A stretch of DNA of 7,872 nt, taken from NCBI GenBank assembly GCA_021155845.1, contig JAJNBK010000178.1, positions 1-7,872 of the forward strand, read 5' to 3'. This document shows, one piece after another, positions 1-5,672 of this stretch. The DNA comes from Nitrososphaeraceae archaeon (lineage in GTDB: Archaea > Thermoproteota > Nitrososphaeria > Nitrososphaerales > Nitrososphaeraceae). The translations under genes were made by a program, and so were the position numbers. How positions within the stretch are numbered: the first letter of the stretch is position 1; each line of letters begins with the position of its first letter. The notes beneath the pieces were generated by a model, which was not told the DNA's origin, ran no database searches, and saw only the letters and a list, made by a program, of their open reading frames with translations.

Positions 1-29
1 ACTAATCCCGGCACAAAAAAGGCACGTAG

Positions 30-332
30 ATATTAAAAGAAATAATTCTTGTAAGCAAATCAATATTTGGCCTGGTTTATTTTCAGCTATTATACCTACC
101 AATTATTATTAATATAATTCCTATATTATCAATATTTAAGAATAAGCAAAGAAAATATTATCATATTTCTCAAAAGAACATTCCAGAAATATTTGAACTA
201 TGACAAGGAGATAAAATACCGTCTGATGAACAATAAAGAGCAGTTCCTATATTAGTATCTGAAGGAAAAATCATTGAATATTTTCATCATTTTGAAGGTG
301 AAAGGAATTTCATGGACATAACTGGCAAGTAG
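30..332 (+). pseudogene. Relic of an unidentified protein gene, two in-frame stops
   Basis: A single frame runs from just after the stop at 27-29 to a TAG at 330-332, broken only by TGA at 201-203 and TAA at 234-236. The last 45 codons read like real protein: DKIPSDEQ, then after the TAA, RAVPILVSEGKIIEYFHHF and GERNFMDITGK. The first half is hydrophobic (FGLVYFQLLYLPIIINIIPI) and could be a membrane segment, but its composition alone does not prove coding. Seen: one frame, two stops, protein-like C-terminal half. Inferred: a decayed gene whose 3' end lies 5 bases from the convergent HxlR gene. I do not recognise the family. The hydrophobic first part is less certain than the second. Confidence 0.4.
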
Positions 333-337
333 GAATA

Positions 338-742
338 TTAGCTTTGTAGGCCAACACCTTGGGGACTTCGAGGCTTTCCATCTCTGAAGACTGTCTTTGG
401 CAGGCAAGACATAGAAAATGAGGCTGCAGCAAGCAATGTTGGTTCAAGTTGTCTTCCCAAATCCGTAAGAATATACTCAACCCGAATTGGAGATTTAGAA
501 ACTATTTTCCTTTTAATTATTCCTAACCTTTGGAGTTCTTTCATCCTCTCTGTGAGTACTTTGGGTGTCAACTCCCTAATAGCTTCTAGAAAACGTTTAA
601 ACTGAGTTGTACCTCTAAACATCTCTCTTATAATCAAGACAGTCCATTTCTTTCCAATGATTCTAAAAGTAGTCTCTATAGGACATCTTTTTAGCTCAGG
701 TAATTGATATATACTCTCTATTATAGAACTGCTACTTTTCAT
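338..742 (-). CDS. HxlR-family winged helix-turn-helix transcriptional regulator
   Basis: A 134-residue DNA-binding regulator of the HxlR (MarR-like winged helix) family. The core follows the family order: Cys20-Pro21 at the domain start, IIGKKWTVLIIREMFRG (28-44), the recognition-helix region LTPKVLTERMKELQRLGII (58-76), and the wing ending RVEYILTDLGRQL (87-99). A basic tail with VFRDGKPRSP (118-127) follows, and nothing seems missing. The frame is open up to 1021, but that extension overlaps the divergent membrane gene and is spurious. ATGs occur at 823, 769 and 742. I prefer 742, because AAGGTGG lies upstream at a sensible distance and the domain begins 19 residues later; 769 is possible. 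Family members usually act as dimers at their own promoter region. The divergent membrane gene is therefore a natural candidate target, which is inference. No metabolite or redox ligand can be assigned, although Cys20 is at the position conserved in redox-sensing relatives. Confidence 0.85.
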   Translation of the reverse strand: MKSSSSIIESIYQLPELKRCPIETTFRIIGKKWTVLIIREMFRGTTQFKRFLEAIRELTPKVLTERMKELQRLGIIKRKIVSKSPIRVEYILTDLGRQLEPTLLAAASFSMSCLPKTVFRDGKPRSPQGVGLQS

Positions 743-825
743 CCTGTTAGACCACCTTGCACTTTCCATTTGGATACTAATTATCCATTTGGTTACGTTA
801 GACTTATAAACTTTCTTTTTCATAC

Positions 826-839
826 TACATATACATATA
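826..839 (-). promoter_or_regulatory. Possible TATA element for the HxlR gene
   Basis: Read on the minus strand this AT-rich stretch gives ATTATATGTATATG. If it is the TATA box, transcription would begin near 800-810. That is downstream of the ATG at 823 and upstream of the ATGs at 769 and 742, which supports one of the shorter starts. It rests on sequence resemblance only. Confidence 0.3.
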
Positions 840-986
840 ATACTATGTGATAAAAAGCAGACACAGCCATCTGAGAGAAGAATAAAAACCAACAACAACA
901 ATAGTGAGAACACCCTACACAGAAATGATAAAATCATTAGCATCCTGACATCAATACATGCTATAAGGATTTTTGGTGTCCTATTT

Positions 987-1370
987 TTGATAGGAATCTC
1001 ACAAGGAATTATAGCGCCCACTTTTGGTTATGTTGCAGGTATTGGAGATATCTTGATTGGAGTTACTGCCATTTCCATGGCTTACATCATAAAGAAGGGA
1101 TATAGTTGGGCAAGACGAGGATCTATGGTTTGGAACATTCTTGGTATGGCTGACTTGATCGCTGCAATATATCTTGGTGTTACTACTTCTCAATTCTCTG
1201 CAGCTACCTCTAGAACCATGACTACATCACCATGGATTCTTATACCTACACTAGCTGTTCCAAGTTTGTTGACAACGCATATAGCCACACTTTGGTTTTT
1301 AAGAAAGAAGTTATTGTTAGGAAAGAGATCTTTAGAGGTTGCAAAAGTGATTCTGAATGCTGTCAGATGA
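987..1370 (+). CDS. Polytopic membrane protein, probably 5'-truncated
   Basis: A 127-residue reading frame from a TTG codon. It encodes several hydrophobic segments with the pattern APTFGYVAGIGDILIGVTA, then a basic loop KKGYSWARR, WNILGMADLIAAIYLGV, and PWILIPTLAVPSLLTTHIA, ending in a lysine-rich tail. This matches my memory of a widespread uncharacterised membrane protein family with 'FALPAGxGDIxVGLTA' and 'WNxLGxxDL' signatures; its biochemical role is unknown. The same frame stays open upstream to 810 and still looks homologous from about 927 (DKIISILTSIHAIRIFGVLF), but it contains no ATG or GTG. The usual N-terminal membrane helices are absent, because that space is taken by the HxlR gene. 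I therefore suspect a truncated or dying gene. TTG at 987 or ATG at 1077 would be the only conventional starts. Confidence 0.55.
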   Translation: MIGISQGIIAPTFGYVAGIGDILIGVTAISMAYIIKKGYSWARRGSMVWNILGMADLIAAIYLGVTTSQFSAATSRTMTTSPWILIPTLAVPSLLTTHIATLWFLRKKLLLGKRSLEVAKVILNAVR

Positions 1371-1562
1371 TGATTCTCAATTAAGATATGTAGTAAGGAA
1401 TGATATTGCTATGGCAATAGAAGCAAGAAGAAATATGTCTTATAGAGAATTTGTAAACTCGATGAAGAAGCAGCAAGGCATCTGAAGAAAGAGTATTCAT
1501 TGACAGATGAGAACCTATACACAATAGTATTCACAGGACCCTTATCGAACCTTAGTTCTTAA
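1357..1562 (+). pseudogene. Small relic gene with one frameshift
   Basis: ATG at 1357 overlaps the end of the membrane gene by 14 bases and opens 42 codons (MLSDDDSQLRYVVRND, then AMAIEARRNMSYREFVNS) to a TGA at 1483-1485. A second frame picks up at about 1461, exactly where the first turns into KKQQGI. It continues as DEEAARHLKKEYSLTDENL, then YTIVFTGPLSNLSS, to TAA at 1560-1562. Joining them needs one single-base change near 1455-1465 and gives one charged, helix-rich protein of about 67 residues. Seen: two abutting protein-like frames. Inferred: one small gene broken by a frameshift, possibly once coupled to the upstream gene. I do not recognise the family. Confidence 0.4.
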
Positions 1563-1575
1563 AAGTATACTCAAC

Positions 1576-1728
1576 TCACTTACCAGCAAGGTTCAAACAC
1601 CCTTGGGCCCATTTCAATCTTGGCGTTTCATTTAGGCCTTATTTTATATTATATCTAGGAGCATAGTTGTTTGTTACTGAAGAAAAAGACGAACCTATAC
1701 AAAATCCTATACAAAATATTATCAGCAC
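1576..1728 (-). pseudogene. Relic of an exported protein: signal peptide plus short remnant
   Basis: A minus-strand frame from a GTG at 1728, preceded by AAAGG, reads VLIIFCIGFCIGSSFSS followed by VTNNYAPRYNIK and a TAA at 1639-1641. In the same frame after that stop come GLNETPRLKWAQG and CLNLAGK, ending at TGA 1576-1578. The codons before the GTG give KKGK, so the whole has the shape of a secretory signal peptide: basic residues, a hydrophobic core, then a Ser/Asn-rich stretch. The doubled FCIG comes from a 12-base tandem repeat. I infer the front end of a decayed exported protein; no family can be named. A second remnant on the plus strand ends nearby, so the area may be a patchwork. Confidence 0.33.
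1694..1717. repeat. Perfect tandem duplication of a 12-base unit
   Basis: CCTATACAAAAT occurs twice back to back (1694-1705 and 1706-1717). The sequence GAACCTATACA also occurs at 1511-1521 and 1691-1701, exactly 180 bases apart. The tandem pair keeps frame in the overlapping minus-strand remnant and doubles a FCIG motif there. Confidence 0.8.
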
Positions 1729-1861
1729 CTTTCCTTTTTTATCAATAGCTTAAATTTGTAATAGTTAACAATATTGCTAATTTGTTAAAGAGAATATGAT
1801 TTCTAAAAAGTAATGCTGACAAGAGTAGTAATACTTGTCAAACTAAAATAAAGATGGTGAT

Positions 1862-1984
1862 ATGATGTTCAAGATAACAAAATTCAACGTCTGCATCATT
1901 GGAATGTTAGTAGGAATAGGACTTATTAGTCTTCTTCCTCTTATGGGTCTCGCATGCAAATGGGGCTGTACTCCTGGCAGTTAG
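1862..1984 (+). CDS. Possible small membrane or exported peptide, 40 residues
   Basis: ATG ATG opens a 40-codon frame to TAG at 1982-1984. The product has a short basic N-terminus (MMFKITKF), one hydrophobic helix (about residues 10-31, CIIGMLVGIGLISLLPLMGLA) and a short outside tail, CKWGCTPGS, with Cys32 and Cys36. GGTGAT at 1856-1861 fits the archaeal anti-Shine-Dalgarno, but it is very close to the ATGs; the second ATG at 1865 has the better spacing. The tail might bind a metal, form a disulfide or be lipid-modified, although LAC is not a good lipobox. Function unknown. A hairpin with a following T-run just after the stop supports a transcribed unit. Short length keeps the confidence moderate. 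Confidence 0.42.
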   Translation: MMFKITKFNVCIIGMLVGIGLISLLPLMGLACKWGCTPGS

Positions 1985-1987
1985 GAC

Positions 1988-2024
1988 GATGACGTGTTAC
2001 TACGACACCATCTTCTTATTTTTA
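1988..2024 (+). terminator. Possible terminator after the 40-residue peptide gene
   Basis: GATG(AC)GTGT at 1988-1997 can pair with ACACCATC at 2005-2012 around a seven-base loop, leaving two bases bulged. It is followed by the T-rich TTCTTATTTTTAT. Archaeal termination depends mainly on the T-run, so the hairpin may be incidental. Confidence 0.3.
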
Positions 2025-2113
2025 TGTCTCAATAGGTGCAATTTGTCCACAAAGTGCGGATAAGAAGTATATACCCTTTACATCGAGCATAATTCATATG
2101 ATCCTTCAATTCA
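2025..2113. other. Intergenic, no feature seen
   Basis: Between the T-run and the end of the next minus-strand relic I see no protein-like frame on either strand, no structured RNA and no convincing promoter. Confidence 0.5.
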
Positions 2114-2315
2114 CTACCTATTTTCTAACTTAGCAATTATTTTTAAGACCCATTCTAATGTATTAATTCTCATTATATCGTTACGATCTGCAATTCGAGA
2201 TAACAGACGGTAGTATCGTTTTTAATTCTTCCAGTTGATTCAACCTTTAAGCTTTAATTAGTTCATCTTTTAAATATTCCTTAAGAGTATCCTGGATATA
2301 AACAGATATATGCAT
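2114..2315 (-). pseudogene. Relic of a small helical protein, one stop and one frameshift
   Basis: On the minus strand an ATG at 2315 opens MHISVYIQDTLKEYLKDE then LIKA to a TAA at 2247-2249. The same frame continues as RLNQLEELKTIL. A third-frame segment then takes over with YRLLSRIADRNDIMRINTLE and WVLKIIAKLENR, ending in TAG at 2114-2116. Pieced together this is a charged, wholly helical protein of roughly 65-70 residues whose parts abut without large gaps. Seen: two frames with clear amphipathic helix patterns and a clean start and stop. Inferred: one gene inactivated by one nonsense change and one indel. The family is not recognised; the size fits a small DNA- or protein-binding protein, but nothing specific supports that. 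Confidence 0.5.
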
Positions 2316-2336
2316 GTATTTATCTTCCTTCAATTC

Positions 2337-2603
2337 TTACCAATATGCACTTTCAGACTCAGTATTAGAGGCGGCATCCCTTTTTAAGGAGATGTACTCG
2401 TTAATTTTCTCTAAACCTTTAAAGATTCCTTCGACTGCAAAAAGCGAAGGAGCTTTGGTTGTTGGAAGGTCACCACAACAACTTTCTTCAAATTTCTTGA
2501 TATTATATTCCACATACTCAATGCTCAACCGTTTGAAGAGATCAATGGCCTTCATAGAATCATCCAACTCATCTACAAGTAGAATTGGTTTTCTCTTACC
2601 CAC
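2337..2603 (-). CDS. Thioredoxin/glutaredoxin-fold protein without a CxxC active site
   Basis: An 88-residue frame from GTG (2601-2603) with the order of a glutaredoxin-like fold: a first strand KPILLVDELDDS (5-16), a helix with KAIDLFKRLSIEY (18-30), a strand VEYNI, then TKAPSLFAVEGIFKGLEKI (49-67), where Pro52 is at the cis-proline position. The place where CPxC should stand, at the start of the first helix, reads DDSM, so disulfide chemistry there is not expected. The only cysteines are an adjacent pair, Cys42-Cys43. A stop lies three codons upstream of the GTG, so the N-terminus is fixed unless the gene starts at Met17. An overlapping out-of-frame ATG at 2613 gives MISCG, so a lost base near the start is possible. 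The fold assignment rests on motif shape alone. The plus-strand frame across the same DNA is a shadow. Confidence 0.55.
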   Translation of the reverse strand: MGKRKPILLVDELDDSMKAIDLFKRLSIEYVEYNIKKFEESCCGDLPTTKAPSLFAVEGIFKGLEKINEYISLKRDAASNTESESAYW

Positions 2604-2644
2604 AAGAAATCATAGCAAGATAGGAGGATAAATGCCTAACACTG

Positions 2645-2655
2645 CTTTATATATA
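2645..2655 (-). promoter_or_regulatory. TATA box for the thioredoxin-fold gene
   Basis: On the minus strand this reads TATATATAAAG, a near-ideal archaeal TATA box. It is placed so that transcription should start near 2620-2625, about 20 bases before the GTG at 2603. Its presence argues that this gene may still be transcribed. Confidence 0.5.
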
Positions 2656-2823
2656 TCCTATTATGACAAATGAGATTTAATATTGATTGTTAAATTTTTG
2701 GTAAGATGTCTCTAATGTAGATCATAATAGTGTTGGTCTGTGTCATTTCCCATTCCCTTCAACTAGGACAGCCTCTAGAGTCAAGCACTGACAGAATAAC
2801 AAGTATACAACAACTACCTAAAT
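2656..2823. other. Intergenic with one short plus-strand open frame
   Basis: A plus-strand frame from GTG 2730 to TAG 2829-2831 reads VLVCVISHSLQLGQPL then ESSTDRITSIQQLPKST, 33 residues with a hydrophobic start. It overlaps the tail of the opposite-strand relic by a few bases. It might be another signal-peptide remnant but is too short to call. Nothing else is visible here. Confidence 0.25.
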
Positions 2824-3437
2824 CTACTTAGATAATAATACCGGTAAAGATGCGTACTGATCAGAGTCTGCAATCAAAGAGTAACTTTTTATTTTGTATG
2901 TTTGTAATTTCTCTGTTACCGCTAGTCCAAATGCTGCCTGACTATCTGGGTCAATATTTACTGGCTCAGCCAATGCTCTTCCAATTGCAATTACCTTACC
3001 ATCCTTATCATATAATGTAGCTATTGCAGTTGACTCTGTAGCTGTTAATGGAATTTTTAGTACTATTGGTTTATTCTTCTCAATAGCAGTACCTGACGCA
3101 GATAATTTAAAGTCCTTTACACTATTAACAGTTTTTGTATTGATGTCTAGTATTTCAAATGGAGATATCCCTCCGGGATTAATCGTACGTAATTCAGAGG
3201 ACCTTTGAAATTCATCAAGTAACTTTCCTTTTTTATTTCGCCATAGACATGAATAATTTTATTTCTGTCTATAAATGAGGATGTATTTTGAATTATGAAG
3301 TCACTTGCTGTAAAAGCCATCCCATCGCGTGTATGTATAATAATCATCGTAATATTTGTGCCAAATAAGAATAAGACCATAATTAAAATAATACTAATTC
3401 GCAACAACTGTACAAAAATGTATATGTAACTGAACAT
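2824..3437 (-). pseudogene. Relic of an exported FxLYD-like domain protein, frameshifted
   Basis: An ATG at 3437 opens a protein with a membrane anchor or signal segment (LLRISIILIMVLFLFG, about residues 11-26) and then NTSSFIDRNKIIHVYGEIKK. That is the usual opening of the beta-sandwich domain of many thaumarchaeal exported proteins (xxHVxGEVKN). At a run of six A/T at 3229-3234 the correct reading changes frame. The ATG frame ends at 3147, while a second frame continues with LLDEFQRSSELRTINPGG, ISPFEILDINTKTV, SVKDFKLSASGTAIEKNKP, and on for about 90 residues to TAG at 2824-2826. The joined protein lacks some 20 residues between VYGEIK and LLDEF, where relatives have a strand with a FYD-like motif, so a small deletion probably caused the shift. 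Family naming is from memory; the frameshift is directly visible. Confidence 0.65.
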
Positions 3438-3516
3438 ATTAACTTACTTTATCCATATACATGTGTGCTTAGCTCGTAAACAATATCGGATAACTCTAGT
3501 TTTTAATATAAACACA
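3438..3516. other. Intergenic, possible weak promoter for the minus-strand relic
   Basis: On the minus strand TGTATATGG lies some 20-25 bases before the ATG at 3437 and could be an old TATA element. No protein-like frame is visible. Confidence 0.25.
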
Positions 3517-3645
3517 ATGATGAATATAGCAATACTGATTTAACTTACTACTATTGTTGTTTTTGTTATTGCTATTCTAGTTATCATAACAAGCAAAACA
3601 TTTCTTTCGTGCATTGATATTTTGTTCTCTATATTTTCAGGATAA
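3517..3645 (+). pseudogene. Possible relic of a small membrane peptide, one in-frame stop
   Basis: ATG ATG at 3517 gives MMNIAILI, then TAA at 3541-3543. The same frame continues LTTIVVFVIAILVIITSK followed by TFLSCIDILFSIFSG to TAA 3643-3645. Without the first stop this would be a one-helix membrane peptide of about 42 residues. AT-rich DNA produces such hydrophobic frames easily, so this is tentative. Confidence 0.22.
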
Positions 3646-3810
3646 GGTTATACTTTGGGGCTATTATTCTTAGATAGTCTTAATAGAAATTGAACATATG
3701 CCCTTCCACTGTAAAAAATCCCATGCACCTATTATAGTTCCCGAGAAGCCATATTGTAGATAATTGGTTTAAAGCTCAGTTTTTCAGTGTATTGTATATG
3801 TTTATGCTGA
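3646..3810. other. Intergenic with a short minus-strand protein-like fragment
   Basis: On the minus strand from 3768 to the stop at 3670-3672 the frame reads TNYLQYGFSGTIIGAWDFL then QWKGICSISIKTI, 32 codons without a start. It looks more like protein than chance, but nothing around it extends it. No RNA gene or promoter is evident. Confidence 0.2.
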
Positions 3811-4098
3811 GGATACCGTGCTAAACAAGGCTTTATTTTTTGCTATTCAAAACTTCTTGTTCGTTCCGTTCGCTCTTTACATGCAGGAAGTTGCTTCGGC
3901 GATGTCTGGATCTCCGGGAAACACGGCGTTCTTGTTATTGTACTAATAAGAGACTTAGGCATCGGAGTAATGTTCACTATTGTAACGGTTGTGGGAAATT
4001 CAAAATCAATGATTTCCTCTCCGATATTCAATGAGGAATTACAAGATCTTTAGGAGAATCACAAAGCGTGGAGGGAAGTATCCGGTATGTTTGCATAA
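3811..4098 (+). pseudogene. Possible relic gene in a GC-richer patch
   Basis: A plus frame is open from 3811 to TAG 4051-4053 and resumes in the same frame to TAA 4096-4098. Its better part reads LHAGSCFGDVWISGKHGV, LVIVLIRDLGIGVMFTIVTV, SSPIFNEELQDL, and after the TAG, ENHKAWREVSGMFA. It has one probable membrane helix. Two other frames across 3840-4034 are also open, one per strand (64 and 62 residues), and the patch is visibly richer in G and C than its surroundings. The frame chosen here reads most like protein because it continues sensibly past its stop. Which frame, if any, was ever translated cannot be settled by eye. No family is recognised. Confidence 0.28.
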
Positions 4099-4237
4099 AA
4101 ATATTTTGAGATTTTCATAATTATCCGCATCTAGTAGTATGCGATTTGCATAGTTAAACTTCAATAGACTGCCTATGACAATTCTATAGAGTAAGAAGAT
4201 TCATAAATCTTTTCTAATTAAGGCACTTTACACATAC

Positions 4238-4247
4238 TTTTTATAAA
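4238..4247 (+). promoter_or_regulatory. TATA box of the TFB gene
   Basis: TTTTTATAAA is a strong archaeal TATA box. It predicts a start of transcription near 4265-4270 and so a leader of about 20 bases. GGGAG at 4270-4274, 12 bases before the ATG at 4287, may serve as a weak ribosome binding site. Confidence 0.6.
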
Positions 4248-4286
4248 GATATCAAACAACTATACAATAGGGAGTTTTATTCGTTA

Positions 4287-5219
4287 ATGCAACCTACTGA
4301 TCCTCCTATAAGATGTTGGTCATGTCTAAAAGATCAGGATGTCATCACAGATGTTGAATCTGGCGAAGTAATTTGTGGCAATTGTGGTATAGTAATCAAT
4401 GATAGGGCTCAAGATACTAGTAGTCCAGAATGGCGAGCATTTACAGTTGAAGAAAAGAATAGTAAATCAAGAACCGGAGCTCCTACTTCTTTAGCTGTTC
4501 ATGATATGGGACTTTCTACCGTTATAGGAAGAACTAACAGGGATGCTAGTGGACAAATATTAGATGCATCTATGCTCTCTACAATAAAAAGATTAAGAAC
4601 TTGGGACACCAGAATACAGGTTCATAATTCTGAAGACAGGAATCTTAGGCAGGCTTTTCAGCAACTTGATATGCTAAAGGATAAGCTCGGATTGTCAGAT
4701 GTGATAGTTGAGAAAACAGCTTACATATATAGAAAAGCCTGTGAAAGGCAGTTGCCTCGCGGTAAGACGATTGCTGGAGTATTGACTGCAGCCATGTATA
4801 TTGCCTGTAGAGATATGGGAATACCTAGGACACTCAAGGAGATATCTACAATTAGTAATATAAAACGTAAAGATATTGCAAGAAATTACAGAATGCTGGT
4901 GTCTGAGCTTGAAATTGTAATTCCAATATTAGATCCAATGAACTGCATTATAAGAATTGCAAACAGAGTGAAGGTGAGCGATAAAACAAAACGCCAAGCA
5001 ATCAGAATGATGAACGACATTGCTGAAGAGGAAATAATAACACCTGCTGGAAAAAATCCTATGGGATTTGCTGCATCAGTACTTTATCTGGCAAATATTA
5101 TTACAAAAGAAGATGATAATATAACTCAAATGGAATTGGCTGAGGCTGCAGGAGTAACAGAGGTTACCATCAGAAACATATGCAGATCTCTAAGAAGATA
5201 TACTGATTTGACTAACTAA
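4287..5219 (+). CDS. tfb: Transcription initiation factor IIB (TFB)
   Basis: A complete 310-residue archaeal TFB, the general factor that binds the TBP-TATA complex and recruits RNA polymerase. An N-terminal zinc ribbon has Cys10-x2-Cys13 and Cys30-x2-Cys33. The B-reader region follows (SSPEWRAF, 45-52) and a linker with RTGAPTSLAVHDMGLSTVIG (62-81). Then come two cyclin-like repeats, about 110-205 (ERQLPRGKTIAGVLTAAMYI, CRDMGIPRTLKEI) and about 209-305 (NPMGFAASVLYLANI, QMELAEAAGVTEVTIRNICR). The last helix-turn-helix is the part that reads the BRE element upstream of the TATA box. Length and all landmarks are normal, with no broken codon, unlike its surroundings. It has its own TATA box and no operon partners. 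Thaumarchaeota usually carry several TFB paralogues, so this may be a specialised copy; that is inference. Confidence 0.97.
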   Translation: MQPTDPPIRCWSCLKDQDVITDVESGEVICGNCGIVINDRAQDTSSPEWRAFTVEEKNSKSRTGAPTSLAVHDMGLSTVIGRTNRDASGQILDASMLSTIKRLRTWDTRIQVHNSEDRNLRQAFQQLDMLKDKLGLSDVIVEKTAYIYRKACERQLPRGKTIAGVLTAAMYIACRDMGIPRTLKEISTISNIKRKDIARNYRMLVSELEIVIPILDPMNCIIRIANRVKVSDKTKRQAIRMMNDIAEEEIITPAGKNPMGFAASVLYLANIITKEDDNITQMELAEAAGVTEVTIRNICRSLRRYTDLTN

Positions 5220-5338
5220 TTTATTACGTCAAATGAAGGAATGAATCTACTGCCATAACATACCCATAACAACAGTAGCAATGTATAGTGGCGGAACACA
5301 AAAAGAAAAAGACAGATTGACGGAGACAATTACCGAAG
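5220..5338. other. Downstream of TFB, short open frame only
   Basis: No strong T-run terminator follows the TFB stop. ATG at 5281 opens a 29-codon plus frame (MYSGGTQKEKDRLTETITED, then VAKYWEYRRKC) that stops at 5368-5370. It is charged and could be a peptide or a relic, but it lacks a promoter or ribosome site I would trust. Confidence 0.25.
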
Positions 5339-5473
5339 ATGTGGCCAAATATTGGGAGTATAGGAGAAAATGTTAGAATTGTATTTCAAGAAGCTTCTCA
5401 CGAAAATTGGTATTCTTCTGGTATTAGAATCTCAATAACAATAATGTTTCCTACTGGTATGCTCATAGAATGA
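5339..5473 (+). pseudogene. Short protein-like fragment, possibly from an exported beta-rich protein
   Basis: From ATG 5339 to TGA 5471-5473 the frame gives 44 residues: MWPNIGSIGENVRIVFQEAS, HENWYSSGIRISITIMFP, TGMLIE. The alternation of hydrophobic and polar residues suggests beta strands. It faintly recalls the beta-propeller repeats ('GNNVYVVWQD') of thaumarchaeal exported proteins, but the match is too weak to name. It is best seen as a fragment among the relics that follow TFB. Confidence 0.25.
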
Positions 5474-5497
5474 TTTCGATAACTCCGAGAGTCTATA

Positions 5498-5646
5498 TCA
5501 TAACGAGCAGTGTATGATGATGATTTCTTCTTTATCAAAGATTATCTTATTTTGATACTGCTTCAAAGATAGTCCTATGCTTTTTCAGGATCTTGTTCTA
5601 TTCTCTCGAACATGTCATCAGGAGTATCATTGAATTGAGTTCTACA
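5498..5646 (-). pseudogene. Short minus-strand relic with one frameshift
   Basis: On the minus strand RTQFNDTPDDMFERIEQDPEKA runs to TAG at 5575-5577. A second frame takes over at the same point with KSIGLSLKQYQNKIIFDKEE then IIIIHCSL, to TGA at 5498-5500. The two together make an acidic, helical stretch of about 45 residues. The longer open frame extending this one upstream to 5808 is excluded, because there the opposite strand carries a clearly recognisable relic. Unrecognised family. Confidence 0.22.
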
Positions 5647-5672
5647 TATATATATAGATAGATATATATATA
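5643..5672. repeat. AT/GATA simple repeat at the 5' edge of a relic
   Basis: Runs of TA dinucleotides flank two GATA units. The homologous reading of the relic that follows begins immediately after it, so this low-complexity tract marks the break where the gene's front part was lost. Confidence 0.7.

Noticed and set aside
743..1021. The HxlR frame continues 93 residues further upstream from a GTG at 1021, with a hydrophobic helix
   Set aside because: HxlR proteins do not have such an extension. It overlaps the conserved reading of the divergent membrane gene, and a ribosome site plus the domain start favour 742.
999..1193. Minus-strand 64-residue open frame
   Set aside because: Antisense shadow of the membrane protein; Ser/Asn-rich with no structure.
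1587..1610. tRNA T-arm-like sequence AAGGTTCAAACACCCTT
   Set aside because: The loop between the best stem is nine bases instead of seven, and no anticodon or acceptor stem can be found around it.
2314..2631. Plus-strand 105-residue open frame
   Set aside because: It is the complement of the thioredoxin-fold gene, is Ser-rich and patternless, and the minus strand has the domain logic and the TATA box.
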